From the NCBI GenBank assembly GCA_903875465.1, contig CAIQWB010000005.1, forward strand, positions 1 to 64,000: DNA of 64,000 nt, written 5' to 3'. This document shows positions 27,901-36,101 of the stretch, piece by piece (positions within the stretch are counted from its first letter, which is position 1; the number at the start of each line of letters is the position of its first letter). The notes beneath the pieces are model-generated. The model ran no database searches. It was given only the letters and a program-made list of their open reading frames with translations, and had not been told where the DNA came from. The DNA comes from an uncultured Verrucomicrobia subdivision 3 bacterium. Its GTDB lineage: Bacteria; Verrucomicrobiota; Verrucomicrobiia; Limisphaerales; UBA11358. The position numbers and the translations under genes are program-made.

Positions 27901-28164
27901 TTACTGGCCGCCCTTCCGCAGATGCGCCCCTGGGTTTCCAGCAAATCGGCGAATCATCATGTGCTTCGCGAGCCGGGCCGGCAACTCTTGGTCTGTACCT
28001 CTGGCAACCACCCTGCCTCCTTGGATTTATCGGCTGAGTCCGGCGCCTACTCGGTGTGCACCATCAACCGTGAAACCGGGCAGGCCACCCGGTTGCCCGA
28101 TCCTATAACGGCGGGGACTACGGTCCAGCTTCCACCCGGTGTTGTCTGGCTAAAACATTTATGA
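24985..28164 (+). CDS. Two-part secreted protein: beta-helix plus barrel-like region (DUF6298-like)
   Basis: 1059 residues from the ATG at 24985, which overlaps the previous stop and starts a signal peptide (LSAAIVSATVALLCLPAFTAAA); an in-frame start at 24817 would lie inside the upstream gene and is rejected. The N-terminal half (~50-560) is a pectate-lyase-like parallel beta-helix (GVVLRGQGMGPGGTTLLATG; WVRQVAFEHFAGSAVALYES). The C-terminal half (~600-1000) looks like a TIM-barrel hydrolase: LDHHYGLWYDRRREDHERV, GDVWAPFYEQPFARSGQG, LILFNENYFQHN, IFMAEQFYDVTNP and a closing beta domain. I cannot assign a CAZy family. Glu residues in NEN and MAEQF are candidate catalysts but unproven. Operon context points to a step in complex pectin breakdown. 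Confidence 0.7.
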   Translation: MKILFTIMSAGFTRQPTLSAAIVSATVALLCLPAFTAAAAPKKLAPIIATGVDGRLVYDVDASGDRVPDFSSCGYAGQDRPVPDAPVRVVVASAGGDETAQIQKALDYVGHLPADPNGLRGAVLLLAGEHQVLGGLRISQSGVVLRGQGMGPGGTTLLATGLDRRTLIRFLGANDRATVSNANWTISASRVPAGSWQLPLCNPAGLQAGDRIEVVRPSTKEWINFLGMTEFGGGIGDWRLVWKPGSRDLIWSRVIQKIETNVLTLDSPITTALETNFGGGYVRSLAWPGQLHDVGIENVRLVSAVDLQNPKDENHSWFAITLENTRDAWVRQVAFEHFAGSAVALYESCQRVTVADCLSTAPVSEDAGWRRNTFYTAGQQTLFLRCLAGQGRHDFAVGHAAAGPNAFVECAADQPAADSGAIASWSSGTLFDNVRIDGGGLSLGNRGTAGEGAGWSAANSVLWQCSASAITCENPPGARNFAFGCWGEFAGNGVWRNANSSVRPASLLVKQVADRLGNAAASRLALLPRSLEEDSNPTPEQAAKLIADARQPAPSLKDFILAAATREPIPTNVAGAISVAEIPDAPATPPAHHLYIAITNGWLTCDGRLLTGTALGINWWRGNMLPSDAPNYGMDLTRFAPGRTGPGFTDDLDAVADALQAGHFAALDHHYGLWYDRRREDHERVRRINGDVWAPFYEQPFARSGQGTAWDGLSKYDLTRFNPWYWSRLSQFAEMCDQRGLILFNENYFQHNIIEAGAHWVDCPWRTANNINATGFPEPPPFAGDKRIFMAEQFYDVTNPVRRELHRQFIRKNLEVSATHVNVIQFTSAEFTGPLPFMQFWLDTVAAWAAETGREPLVALSAPKNVQDAILADDRRRAFVKVICFRYWWQTEADLFAPDGGQNLSPRQFERRWHGGVPTDEDLAGMAAEYRSKYADKAVMASGEDANLSHGAWAYLCAGGSLPNLPVTTDPALLAALPQMRPWVSSKSANHHVLREPGRQLLVCTSGNHPASLDLSAESGAYSVCTINRETGQATRLPDPITAGTTVQLPPGVVWLKHL

Positions 28165-29747
28165 GAATTTTCCCCATATCACTTTGCCTGGCCTGGTTGC
28201 TGGCCGCCTTTTCCTCACGCGCCGGGGACGGCCCGGTGGAGCAATGGTCAGTTTTCGAACTTAAACTCACCGGTCCGGCCACGGGCAATCCCTTTGTGGA
28301 TGTTCAATTGTCCGCGCGTTTTACCCTGGGCGAAACCACCGTTGCGGTAACTGGATTTTACGATGGTGACGGCATCTATCGCCTTCGTTTCATGCCCGGC
28401 CAGCCGGGTATTTGGCATTATCAAACCACCTGTAATATCCCTTCGCTGAATGATGTTGCCGGGACCCTGACCGTGCAGCCGCCCCGCCCCGGTAATCACG
28501 GACCAGTGAGGGTGGCTCACATGTATCATTTTGCCTATGCCGACGGCACGCCCTACAAACCTCTCGGTACGACCTGTTACGCCTGGACCCAGCAGGGACC
28601 CGAACTGGAAGCGGCCACCCTGGCCACCCTGGCCGCCTCGCCCTTCAACAAACTGCGCATGTGCGTCTTTCCCAAGCGTTATGATTGGAACACCAATGAA
28701 CCACCCCTCTATCCTTTTGCCGGTCACGCTACGAACCACTGGGATTTTACCCGCTTCAACCCCGCCTATTTCCAGCACTTGGAACACCGGATTCAAGATT
28801 TGCAGCATCTCGGCATTGAGGCGGATGTAATCTTGTTCCACCCCTATGACGATGGTCATTGGGGTTTTGACCGCATGCCCGCCAGTGCCGATGACCTTTA
28901 TTTGCATTACGTCACCGCCCGGCTGGCCTCCCTGCGCAATGTCTGGTGGTCCCTGGCCAATGAATACGATTTCATGAAGGAGAAAAAGGATTCCGATTTC
29001 GTGCGCTTCGGCGAAATTATCTCCCGTGAAGATCCATACCATCACCTGATCTCCATCCACAATGGCCAGCTCATGTTTAACCACACGTTGCCTTGGATCA
29101 CGCACGTGAGTATTCAAAATGGTTCCGCAGTCGAGGATGCCGGGCGCGCGGAATTGTTTCGCGATGTCTACCGCAAACCGGTGGTTTTTGATGAGGTCAA
29201 ATACGAGGGTAATCTCCCGCGGCGTTGGGGCAATTTGTCCGCCGAGGAACTGGTGTTTCGTTTTTGGGAGGGCACCGTGGCCGGCACCTATGTGGGTCAC
29301 GGGGAAACGTATTTGAGTCCGGACAACATTATCTGGTGGTCCAAGGGCGGCGCACTCAAGGGCCATAGTCCGGCCCGCCTGGCTTTCCTTAAAAAGGTAT
29401 TGGACGACAGCCCTGCGGCCGGGCTGGATCCCATTGATAAATGGCAGAACCCTTCCATTGCCGGCCAGGCTTCCGCGTACTATTTGATTTATCTCGGCAA
29501 ACAAACGCCCAAGTCTTGGGAGTTCCTTCTGCCCAAGCCTCCGCTGGCCACCAATCAGGTGCCCGTCGAAGGCATGCAATTCACGGCGGACGTCCTCGAC
29601 ACGTGGAATATGACTATAATACCCGTGCCCGGTCACTTTACGCTGCATAAAAAGGACAATTACACCTACGCTGATCAGGCTGGCCGGGCCATCACGCTGC
29701 CCGGTCGACCCTATATGGCCATTCGCTTAAAACGCGTGAGCGAGTAG
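28161..29747 (+). CDS. DUF5060/DUF4038 (GH140-related, apiosidase-like) protein, secreted
   Basis: 528 residues. Signal peptide (ISLCLAWLLAAFSSRAG), an Ig-like DUF5060 domain (~25-110) with WSVFELKLTG, then a DUF4038/apiosidase-like TIM barrel (~115-420) and a small C-terminal beta domain (~440-525; DUF5605-like). In the barrel VWWSLANEYDFM gives the likely acid/base Glu268, and VVFDEVKYEG gives the likely nucleophile Glu345. GH140 enzymes cleave the apiosyl linkage of RG-II chains; many DUF4038 proteins have other or untested substrates, so the specific activity is a guess from relatives and context. Start overlaps the previous stop (ATGA). Confidence 0.75.
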   Translation: MRIFPISLCLAWLLAAFSSRAGDGPVEQWSVFELKLTGPATGNPFVDVQLSARFTLGETTVAVTGFYDGDGIYRLRFMPGQPGIWHYQTTCNIPSLNDVAGTLTVQPPRPGNHGPVRVAHMYHFAYADGTPYKPLGTTCYAWTQQGPELEAATLATLAASPFNKLRMCVFPKRYDWNTNEPPLYPFAGHATNHWDFTRFNPAYFQHLEHRIQDLQHLGIEADVILFHPYDDGHWGFDRMPASADDLYLHYVTARLASLRNVWWSLANEYDFMKEKKDSDFVRFGEIISREDPYHHLISIHNGQLMFNHTLPWITHVSIQNGSAVEDAGRAELFRDVYRKPVVFDEVKYEGNLPRRWGNLSAEELVFRFWEGTVAGTYVGHGETYLSPDNIIWWSKGGALKGHSPARLAFLKKVLDDSPAAGLDPIDKWQNPSIAGQASAYYLIYLGKQTPKSWEFLLPKPPLATNQVPVEGMQFTADVLDTWNMTIIPVPGHFTLHKKDNYTYADQAGRAITLPGRPYMAIRLKRVSE

Positions 29748-29753
29748 AATCCG

Positions 29754-32429
29754 ATGAGCCTTCACCATCACTATTGCCGCCGTGCCTTCATCTGGCTGTC
29801 CGTCTTTTTAATGGCCGGCTTCAGCCTGTACGCCAACTCGGTGGCCATTGTCGCCGACCAGGACTCCCCGCGTGTGGCGCTTGGGGTGGAACGGCTGGCG
29901 GATGCCCTGAAATCCATTGGCGACACCGTGGTGCCGGGGGGGCAACCGGATGCCCAGTTCGTGATTACCCTGCTGGTCAATGCCTCCACGGGTAAAGAAG
30001 GCTTTACGCTCGCCACCCGGTCGCCCCACGAAATCACCCTTGCCGGCGGCAACGACTCCGGTTTGCTTTATGGCTGTCTCGAACTGGCGGATCGGATCCG
30101 TCAGGCGGGGAGCCTGCCCCGCGACTTGTCCTTCACCGACCATCCTGCCATGACCCTGCGCGGGACATGCATTGGTATGCAAAAGACTTTCATCCTGCCG
30201 GGACGCAAGGTTTACGAATATCCTTACACCCCGCAACTGTTCCCCTGGTTTTACGATAAGGGCTTATGGTCCGAGTATCTGGACTTCCTGTTGAAAAACC
30301 GGATCAACACGCTCTATCTCTGGAGCGGTCATCCCTTCGCCTCCCTGGTGCGTTTGCCCGGTTATCCTTACGCCGTCGAGGTGCCCCCGGATATTTTTCA
30401 ACAAAACACGGAAATGTATCACTGGCTGGCGCAGGAATGCGACCGGCGCGGTATCTGGCTGGTGCAGATGTTCTATAACATCCTGGTTTCCCAGCCGTTC
30501 GCCGCCACCAATGGCCTGCCTACCCAAATGTCCGCGCCCACCCCCTTGGTCGCGGATTACACGCGCAAATCACTGGCTGAATTTGTCCGGCAATACCCGC
30601 ACGTCGGACTCATGGTGTGTCTGGGTGAGGCCTTGCAAGGCACGTCGAACCAGCTTGATTGGTGCACCCACACGATCCTGCCCGGCATCCTGGACGGGAT
30701 GCAGGCCGCTGGCTTGTCGGAAGAACCCCCGGTCGTCATCCGCACCCACGCCATGGATGCCTATGCCATCCTGCCCCCGGCCTACCAGATTTATACGAAT
30801 ATTTACACCGAATCCAAATACAACGGTGAATCGCTCACCACCTGGGAGCCGCGGGGCAAGGACGCCGCCATTCACCTCGCCATGAGCCGGCTCGGGCCGC
30901 ATATGGTAAATATCCATATTCTATCAAATTTGGAACCCTTCCGCTATGGCGGTCAGCAATTCATTCAAAAATGCGTCCAGGCCTCGCGCGATCGGCTGGG
31001 GGCCACGGGCGTGCACCTCTATCCGCTATCCTACTGGAACTGGCCCGATTCGCCGGACCTGGTGGACGCGCCCCTCAAGCAATGGGAACGTGACTGGATT
31101 TGGTACACCGCCTGGGCGCGTTATTCCTGGAATCCCGATGTGCCGGCCACGGCTGATCGCGCCTACTGGATTGGCCGGCTTGCCGAAATTTACGGCAACA
31201 CCAATGCTGCGGTTCATATCCTCGACGCCTATAATTTTTCCGGCGAAGTGGCGCCCGAATTGATCCGCCGGTTTGGCATCACCGAGGGCAACCGCCAGAC
31301 TTTGTCCCTCGGGATGACACTGGAACAACTCGTGCACCCGGAAAAGTTCGGCGCCATTGAGGATCTGTGGTTGTCCCAAGCCCCGCCGGGCGAGCGGCTG
31401 GATGAATACGTTCGCAAAGCATGGTTGCACCAGCCGCACGCGGGCGAAACCCCGGAAAGTGTGCTCCGCCACGCCCTGGCCTCCTCCCGCCTGGCCGTGG
31501 CGGCCATTGCTGCTGCTGCGCCCTTGGTAACGACCAATCAGGCGGAATTTCTGCGCCTGGCCAATGACGTCCGCTGCATTCAAAAAATGGGCGAATTTTA
31601 CGCCGCCAAAGTGCGCGCCGCTGCGGGCGTGCTGCGTTATGACTTCAGCCATGACCGCGCAGATATGCAGCAGGCCGAAACGAATCTGGCCGCCAGTGTG
31701 CAGGCTTACCAAGGGCTCGTGGCCCTGACGGCCGCCACGTATCGTTATGCGAATAGCATGCAAACTTCCCAGCGGAAAATTCCCGTGCCCGGTGGGGTTC
31801 ACGGTCATGGCACAAACTACCTTTGGTCGCACCTCCTGCCGCTCTATCAAGCCGAGTTGGCGGCCTTTCAAGCCCAGGTCGCCGCTCTGCCCCCCAGCCA
31901 GTCAGGGCCAGTGGCTGTGGCCGGTGTCAATGCCTCCCCCTGGCCATCGGCCGCCTTTCAATTAATCAGCACCAATGCCGAGACCTATGCCGTGCATTTG
32001 GGCGCCCGTGTGTTTACCGACCGCCCCTTTGCCATTTCCCGGCTCGCCGGCGAATTGTCGGGCCTGACCGGCATTCGCTTTTCGCATGCGCTCGCCAAAC
32101 AAGGGCGCTACCAGCCCGTGGAACTGGAATTCCCCCAGCCCGTTCGCGTGCTCGTTGGCTTTTTTCAAAGCGGTGCCAAAGCCTGGCTTCCCGCTCCCCA
32201 ATTGGAATTCGATGCCAACGCTGATGAGCGTGGCGGGGTGGAAACCGTCCTCCAAAACGCCGCCACGATTTCCGCATGCCCCGGCCTGGACCTGCATGCC
32301 TTTGCCTATGCCGCCGGCCGGCAAAAACTGGAATTTTCCGGCCGGGGTAGCTTTGTGATTCTCGGCATCGTGCCGCAATCCCTCGAATTAAAAGCCCGCA
32401 ACGCCCACGGCGGGGAGGATCCTGGATGA
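29754..32429 (+). CDS. Alpha-glucuronidase-like glycosyl hydrolase, secreted
   Basis: 891 residues. A basic N-terminus and hydrophobic segment (FIWLSVFLMAGFSLYA) precede a GH20/GH67/GH115-style N-terminal beta/alpha domain (~25-125; HEITLAGGNDSGLLYGCLELAD), a TIM barrel (~135-430; LWSEYLDFLLKNRINTLYLWSGHPF, HVGLMVCLGEALQGT, VIRTHAMDAY), a helical region (~430-720) and a C-terminal beta domain. I recognise the general class often named alpha-glucuronidase-like, but not a characterised member. Candidate acidic residues occur in GEAL and THAMDAY. It may remove glucuronate or a related residue from pectin side chains. ATGA overlap with the GH127 gene. Confidence 0.65.
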   Translation: MSLHHHYCRRAFIWLSVFLMAGFSLYANSVAIVADQDSPRVALGVERLADALKSIGDTVVPGGQPDAQFVITLLVNASTGKEGFTLATRSPHEITLAGGNDSGLLYGCLELADRIRQAGSLPRDLSFTDHPAMTLRGTCIGMQKTFILPGRKVYEYPYTPQLFPWFYDKGLWSEYLDFLLKNRINTLYLWSGHPFASLVRLPGYPYAVEVPPDIFQQNTEMYHWLAQECDRRGIWLVQMFYNILVSQPFAATNGLPTQMSAPTPLVADYTRKSLAEFVRQYPHVGLMVCLGEALQGTSNQLDWCTHTILPGILDGMQAAGLSEEPPVVIRTHAMDAYAILPPAYQIYTNIYTESKYNGESLTTWEPRGKDAAIHLAMSRLGPHMVNIHILSNLEPFRYGGQQFIQKCVQASRDRLGATGVHLYPLSYWNWPDSPDLVDAPLKQWERDWIWYTAWARYSWNPDVPATADRAYWIGRLAEIYGNTNAAVHILDAYNFSGEVAPELIRRFGITEGNRQTLSLGMTLEQLVHPEKFGAIEDLWLSQAPPGERLDEYVRKAWLHQPHAGETPESVLRHALASSRLAVAAIAAAAPLVTTNQAEFLRLANDVRCIQKMGEFYAAKVRAAAGVLRYDFSHDRADMQQAETNLAASVQAYQGLVALTAATYRYANSMQTSQRKIPVPGGVHGHGTNYLWSHLLPLYQAELAAFQAQVAALPPSQSGPVAVAGVNASPWPSAAFQLISTNAETYAVHLGARVFTDRPFAISRLAGELSGLTGIRFSHALAKQGRYQPVELEFPQPVRVLVGFFQSGAKAWLPAPQLEFDANADERGGVETVLQNAATISACPGLDLHAFAYAAGRQKLEFSGRGSFVILGIVPQSLELKARNAHGGEDPG

Positions 32430-34456
32430 ATTTGGCCACCTTCCAGCCTTTAGCGGTGCTTTTCCTGGCCTTGGGCCTGCTGTTCGCCCGGGGCGCCGGT
32501 CAGCCCATCGTGGACGACACCCGCAGCCCCTTCGCCCAAGCGCATGCCATCGGCATATCCGACGCCCGCTGGACCGGCGGATTCTGGGGGGATCGGTATG
32601 AATTATGTCGTGGCACCATGATTCCCAGCCTCCAGCGCCTCATGAAAGGCACGAATTTTACGCAATTTTACGTAAATTTCCAAATTGCCGCCGGCCTGCA
32701 ACCCGGCCATTCCCACGGAGCCTCCTTTAATGACGGTGAATTTTACAAGCTCCTGGAGGCCGTCAGCGCCACGCTGGCGGTGACCAATGATCCTGTCCTG
32801 CATCAGGAATTGGATGCGGAAATTGCCGTCATCGGGCAAGCCCAGCGGACTAATGGATATCTGGATACTTGGGTGCAACTTCACGCCCGCGATGCCAAAA
32901 ATGCTGCGGTGCCATTTCGCGACCGGAATAATTTTGAAATCTACAACCTCGGCCAGCTGTTTACCTCCGCAGTGATAAATTATCGTGCCACCGGGCAAAC
33001 GAATTTCCTGACGATTGCCTGTCGCGCCGCCGATTGTCTGGCCACCACCTTTGAAAATCCCACCACTGCCCTCGCGGTCAATGTGGTTTGTCCCGCCCAT
33101 TATATGGGCTTGGTCGAATTGTATCGGGCCACGGGCGAGCCGAAATACCTGGCCCTGGCCAAAAAATTCCTCGCCATGCGTGCCTTGGACCCCGACGGTG
33201 GCAGTGATAATCAAGAGCGGGTCGCCTTGGCTGATCAATGGGAAGCCGAAGGCCACGCTGTACGGGCTAATTATTTTTATGCCGGGGTGGCGGATGTCTG
33301 CCTGGAAACGGGCGATCCCGCCTTGTTCCAGCCCGTGTTGCGCCTTTGGACCAATGTCGTCACCGAAAAAATGTACATCACCGGTGGTTGTGGCGCACTC
33401 TATGATGGAGCCGCCCCGGACGGCGGCAAGGATCAAAAGAATATCACCCGGGTGCATCAGGCCTACGGCCGGAATTTTCAACTGCCCAATCTAACCGCGC
33501 ACAATGAAACCTGCGCCAACATTGGCAACGCCTTGTGGAACTGGCGCATGTTCCTCGCCACCGGTGAAGCCAGATACATGGACGTGGTGGAACTGGAATT
33601 TTACAATAGTGTGCTCTCCGGGGTGGCGCTCGACGGGACCAATTTCTTTTACACCAATCCCTTGCGGGTGGTCGACCCTATGCCGGTCTCCCTTCGCTGG
33701 CCGCGCCAACGCGTGCCCTTTGTCTCCTCATTTTGCTGTCCGCCCAACTTGGTCCGGACCATTGCCGAGTCGGCCAATTACGCCTATGCCAAATCTGACT
33801 CCGCACTGTGGGTCAACCTTTACGGTAGGAGTTCTCTAGCCACCGAAATCGCGGGTGGAAAACTGCAACTCACCCAGGAAACCGATTATCCTTGGAACGG
33901 CCGCGTGCGCATTAAGATCGCTTCCGTTGGTCCCCAACCCTTCGCCCTGAAATTGCGCGTTCCCGGCTGGGCCTCCGCGGCGAGTGTGCGCCTGAATTTT
34001 GCCCCCGCCGATCATTCCGGCCAGCCCGGGAGTTATCTGGAAATCCGCCGCTGCTGGCAGGCCGGTGATGTCGTGGATTTGGACCTCCCCATGCCGGTGC
34101 GGCTCATGGCGGCCAATCCCAATGTCGAGGAAGACAACAATCAACTCGCGGTCCAGCGCGGACCCGTGGTTTACTGCCTTGAATCACCTGACTTGCCACC
34201 CGGCATCAAGATTTCGGATGTCCTGCTGCCGGCCAATGGATCTTGGACCGTTCGCTACGATCAGCATCTTCTCGCCGGAGTGGTGGTCCTGCAGGGGAGC
34301 CTGCTGACCCGGCCCCGCGAGCATTGGGCCGGCCAGTTATACCAGCCCTACGAACCGGCGGAACTCAGGGCCATCCCGGCCAAACTAATTCCGTATTCGG
34401 TCTGGCAAAATCGCGGCCCCTCGGAAATGTCGGTGTGGCTGCCCCGGGCGGATTAA
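32426..34456 (+). CDS. GH127 (DUF1680) beta-L-arabinofuranosidase-type hydrolase, secreted
   Basis: 676 residues. Signal peptide (VLFLALGLLFARGAG), an (alpha/alpha)6 barrel (~45-480) and C-terminal beta-sandwich domains. The zinc-site residues of the family are all present: Glu361 and Cys363 in AHNETCANIG, and Cys437-Cys438 in SFCCPPN. In the characterised beta-L-arabinofuranosidase the first Cys of the CC pair is the nucleophile. Family members also act on aceric acid in RG-II. The intact site predicts an active enzyme. The ATG overlaps the preceding stop; one base separates its stop from the GH43-like gene. Confidence 0.9.
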   Translation: MNLATFQPLAVLFLALGLLFARGAGQPIVDDTRSPFAQAHAIGISDARWTGGFWGDRYELCRGTMIPSLQRLMKGTNFTQFYVNFQIAAGLQPGHSHGASFNDGEFYKLLEAVSATLAVTNDPVLHQELDAEIAVIGQAQRTNGYLDTWVQLHARDAKNAAVPFRDRNNFEIYNLGQLFTSAVINYRATGQTNFLTIACRAADCLATTFENPTTALAVNVVCPAHYMGLVELYRATGEPKYLALAKKFLAMRALDPDGGSDNQERVALADQWEAEGHAVRANYFYAGVADVCLETGDPALFQPVLRLWTNVVTEKMYITGGCGALYDGAAPDGGKDQKNITRVHQAYGRNFQLPNLTAHNETCANIGNALWNWRMFLATGEARYMDVVELEFYNSVLSGVALDGTNFFYTNPLRVVDPMPVSLRWPRQRVPFVSSFCCPPNLVRTIAESANYAYAKSDSALWVNLYGRSSLATEIAGGKLQLTQETDYPWNGRVRIKIASVGPQPFALKLRVPGWASAASVRLNFAPADHSGQPGSYLEIRRCWQAGDVVDLDLPMPVRLMAANPNVEEDNNQLAVQRGPVVYCLESPDLPPGIKISDVLLPANGSWTVRYDQHLLAGVVVLQGSLLTRPREHWAGQLYQPYEPAELRAIPAKLIPYSVWQNRGPSEMSVWLPRAD

Positions 34457-34457
34457 T

Positions 34458-35423
34458 ATGAAACTATTTCCCCCCAACGCCCTTTGCCGGCTGGCCTGGC
34501 TGCTTTTCTTTAGCGGGCTATTTGTCCGTCCGGTTACTACCGCATCCGCGGGGCCCTTTTTATTCAGCTCCTTTCGCGACGCCGATCAAAAATTCCTCCG
34601 CTATCTCTATAGTTATGACGGTTACCATTGGACCAATGTTCCCGGCACCTTCCTGGCCGCCACCGTGGGTGCGAAGCAACAATTCCGGGATCCCAGCCTC
34701 TCGCAAGGCCCCGATGGCGTATTTCACCTGGTGTGGACCTCGGGCTGGCATGGCGACCAGGGTTTTGGCTGCGCCAGCTCCCGGGATTTGATCCACTGGT
34801 CCCCCCAGCAATTTGTCCCCGTGATGACCAATACACCCACCACAGTCAATGTCTGGGCCCCTGAATTATTTCGCGATGACCCGGCTGGGGATTACCTCAT
34901 TGCCTGGGCCTCAACCATTCCTGGTCGTTATCCGGACGGCCTGGAGCAGCATGACAACAATCACCGGCTGTTTTACACCCGCACCCGCGACTTCCAAACG
35001 TTTGCCCCCGCGCGTGAATTCTACGATCCCGGCTTCAGCGTGATCGACCCTTATTTACTCCAGGCTGGGGGGCGCTATGTCTTGGTTTGCAAAGATAATT
35101 CCCGTCCCAATCTCAATCTGCGGGTTGCCTTTGGTGCCACCCCCACCGGCCCTTGGACCGGTGTTTCGGCTCCCCTCACTGAAAAATTTACCGAGGGTCC
35201 CTCGGCCTTGAAAGTCGGCGATGACTGGTTGATTTATTTTGACTCTTATCGCCGCAAACATTTCGGCGCACTGCGCACCCATGATTTTAAAAGCTTCACC
35301 GATATCAGCCAGGAAGTTTCCTTTCCGCCCGGCCATAAACATGGCACGGCCATCACAATCAGCGCCCCAATCCTGGATGCTCTGCTCCAATCTACCCATA
35401 TAACCACTCCCTACCAGCCATGA
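34458..35423 (+). CDS. GH43-like five-bladed beta-propeller hydrolase, secreted
   Basis: 321 residues, short for the family and without an accessory domain. Signal peptide (LAWLLFFSGLFVRPVTTASA). Propeller motifs: QFRDPSL with Asp78, VWAPELF, VIDPYLL with Asp197 and TEGPSALKVGDDW with Glu246, matching the spaced acidic residues typical of GH43 (general base, pKa modulator, general acid), although assignment of each role is tentative. GH43 enzymes remove arabinofuranose, xylose or galactose. It sits between GH127 and DUF3826, overlapping the latter by ATGA, so it probably handles a pectic side-chain sugar. Confidence 0.8.
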   Translation: MKLFPPNALCRLAWLLFFSGLFVRPVTTASAGPFLFSSFRDADQKFLRYLYSYDGYHWTNVPGTFLAATVGAKQQFRDPSLSQGPDGVFHLVWTSGWHGDQGFGCASSRDLIHWSPQQFVPVMTNTPTTVNVWAPELFRDDPAGDYLIAWASTIPGRYPDGLEQHDNNHRLFYTRTRDFQTFAPAREFYDPGFSVIDPYLLQAGGRYVLVCKDNSRPNLNLRVAFGATPTGPWTGVSAPLTEKFTEGPSALKVGDDWLIYFDSYRRKHFGALRTHDFKSFTDISQEVSFPPGHKHGTAITISAPILDALLQSTHITTPYQP

Positions 35424-36091
35424 AACAACTCCTCTCCCTCCTGACTCTCGCCCTGCTGGCCGCCACTGCGGCCCTGGCCCAAGACCCTGCAGCCGGCGAT
35501 CCCAACCTGCCCGCCGGCGAAGCCCTGGCCAATTACAACAAAGCCATCGAACTGCGCACCGACGACATTTTGAAACTGCTCCCGCTCACCGATGCAGGCA
35601 AACGTGGCCGGGTCCATGACGTCATCGTCACGCAATACCATCTGTTAAAAGCCTGGCACGCGGCCAATGACGCCAAGTTGAAATCCTCGGGGAAAGACAC
35701 CAATGCCGTGGCCGAAATCCGCGCCTCCCTCAAAACCATCCACAACGATTATCTCGCCAAACTGTCCGCTGAATTGACGCCTGCGCAGGTGGACATCGTC
35801 AAAGATAAAATGGTGTACAATAAAGTGCAGGTTACCTACAACGCCTATTGCGCCATTATTCCCGTCCTCACCGACGTGCAGAAGGCGCACATCCTGGCCG
35901 TGCTCAAGGAGGCGCGGGAAGAAGCCATGGATGGCGGCAGTGTGAACGAAAAATCCGCCATTTTTAAAAAATACAAAGGCCGCATTGCCAATTACCTCGC
36001 CCAAGAGGGGATCAATGAAACGCAATTTCGCAAGGAATGGTTCCAAAAATACCAAGCCCAAAAGGGGACGAATGCCGCGCCGGCCCAATAA
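35420..36091 (+). CDS. DUF3826 protein, secreted
   Basis: 223 residues. Signal peptide (LLSLLTLALLAATAALAQ) then an all-helical, highly charged domain with LTDAGKRGRVHDVIVTQYHLL, LTPAQVDIVKDKMVYNKVQVTYNAY and ILAVLKEAREEAMDGGS. This is the DUF3826 pattern. The family recurs beside pectin-degrading genes in Bacteroidota and Verrucomicrobiota and has no established activity. There is no catalytic signature; the long helices suggest a helical bundle that could bind substrate or assist other enzymes. It overlaps the GH43-like gene by ATGA. Confidence 0.75.
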   Translation: MKQLLSLLTLALLAATAALAQDPAAGDPNLPAGEALANYNKAIELRTDDILKLLPLTDAGKRGRVHDVIVTQYHLLKAWHAANDAKLKSSGKDTNAVAEIRASLKTIHNDYLAKLSAELTPAQVDIVKDKMVYNKVQVTYNAYCAIIPVLTDVQKAHILAVLKEAREEAMDGGSVNEKSAIFKKYKGRIANYLAQEGINETQFRKEWFQKYQAQKGTNAAPAQ

Positions 36092-36101
36092 TTGATTATC
36101 C

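Noticed and set aside
28248-29648. 466-codon open frame antisense to the GH140-like gene
   Set aside because: The sense strand encodes a complete DUF5060/DUF4038 protein with both catalytic Glu; the antisense frame has no recognisable feature.
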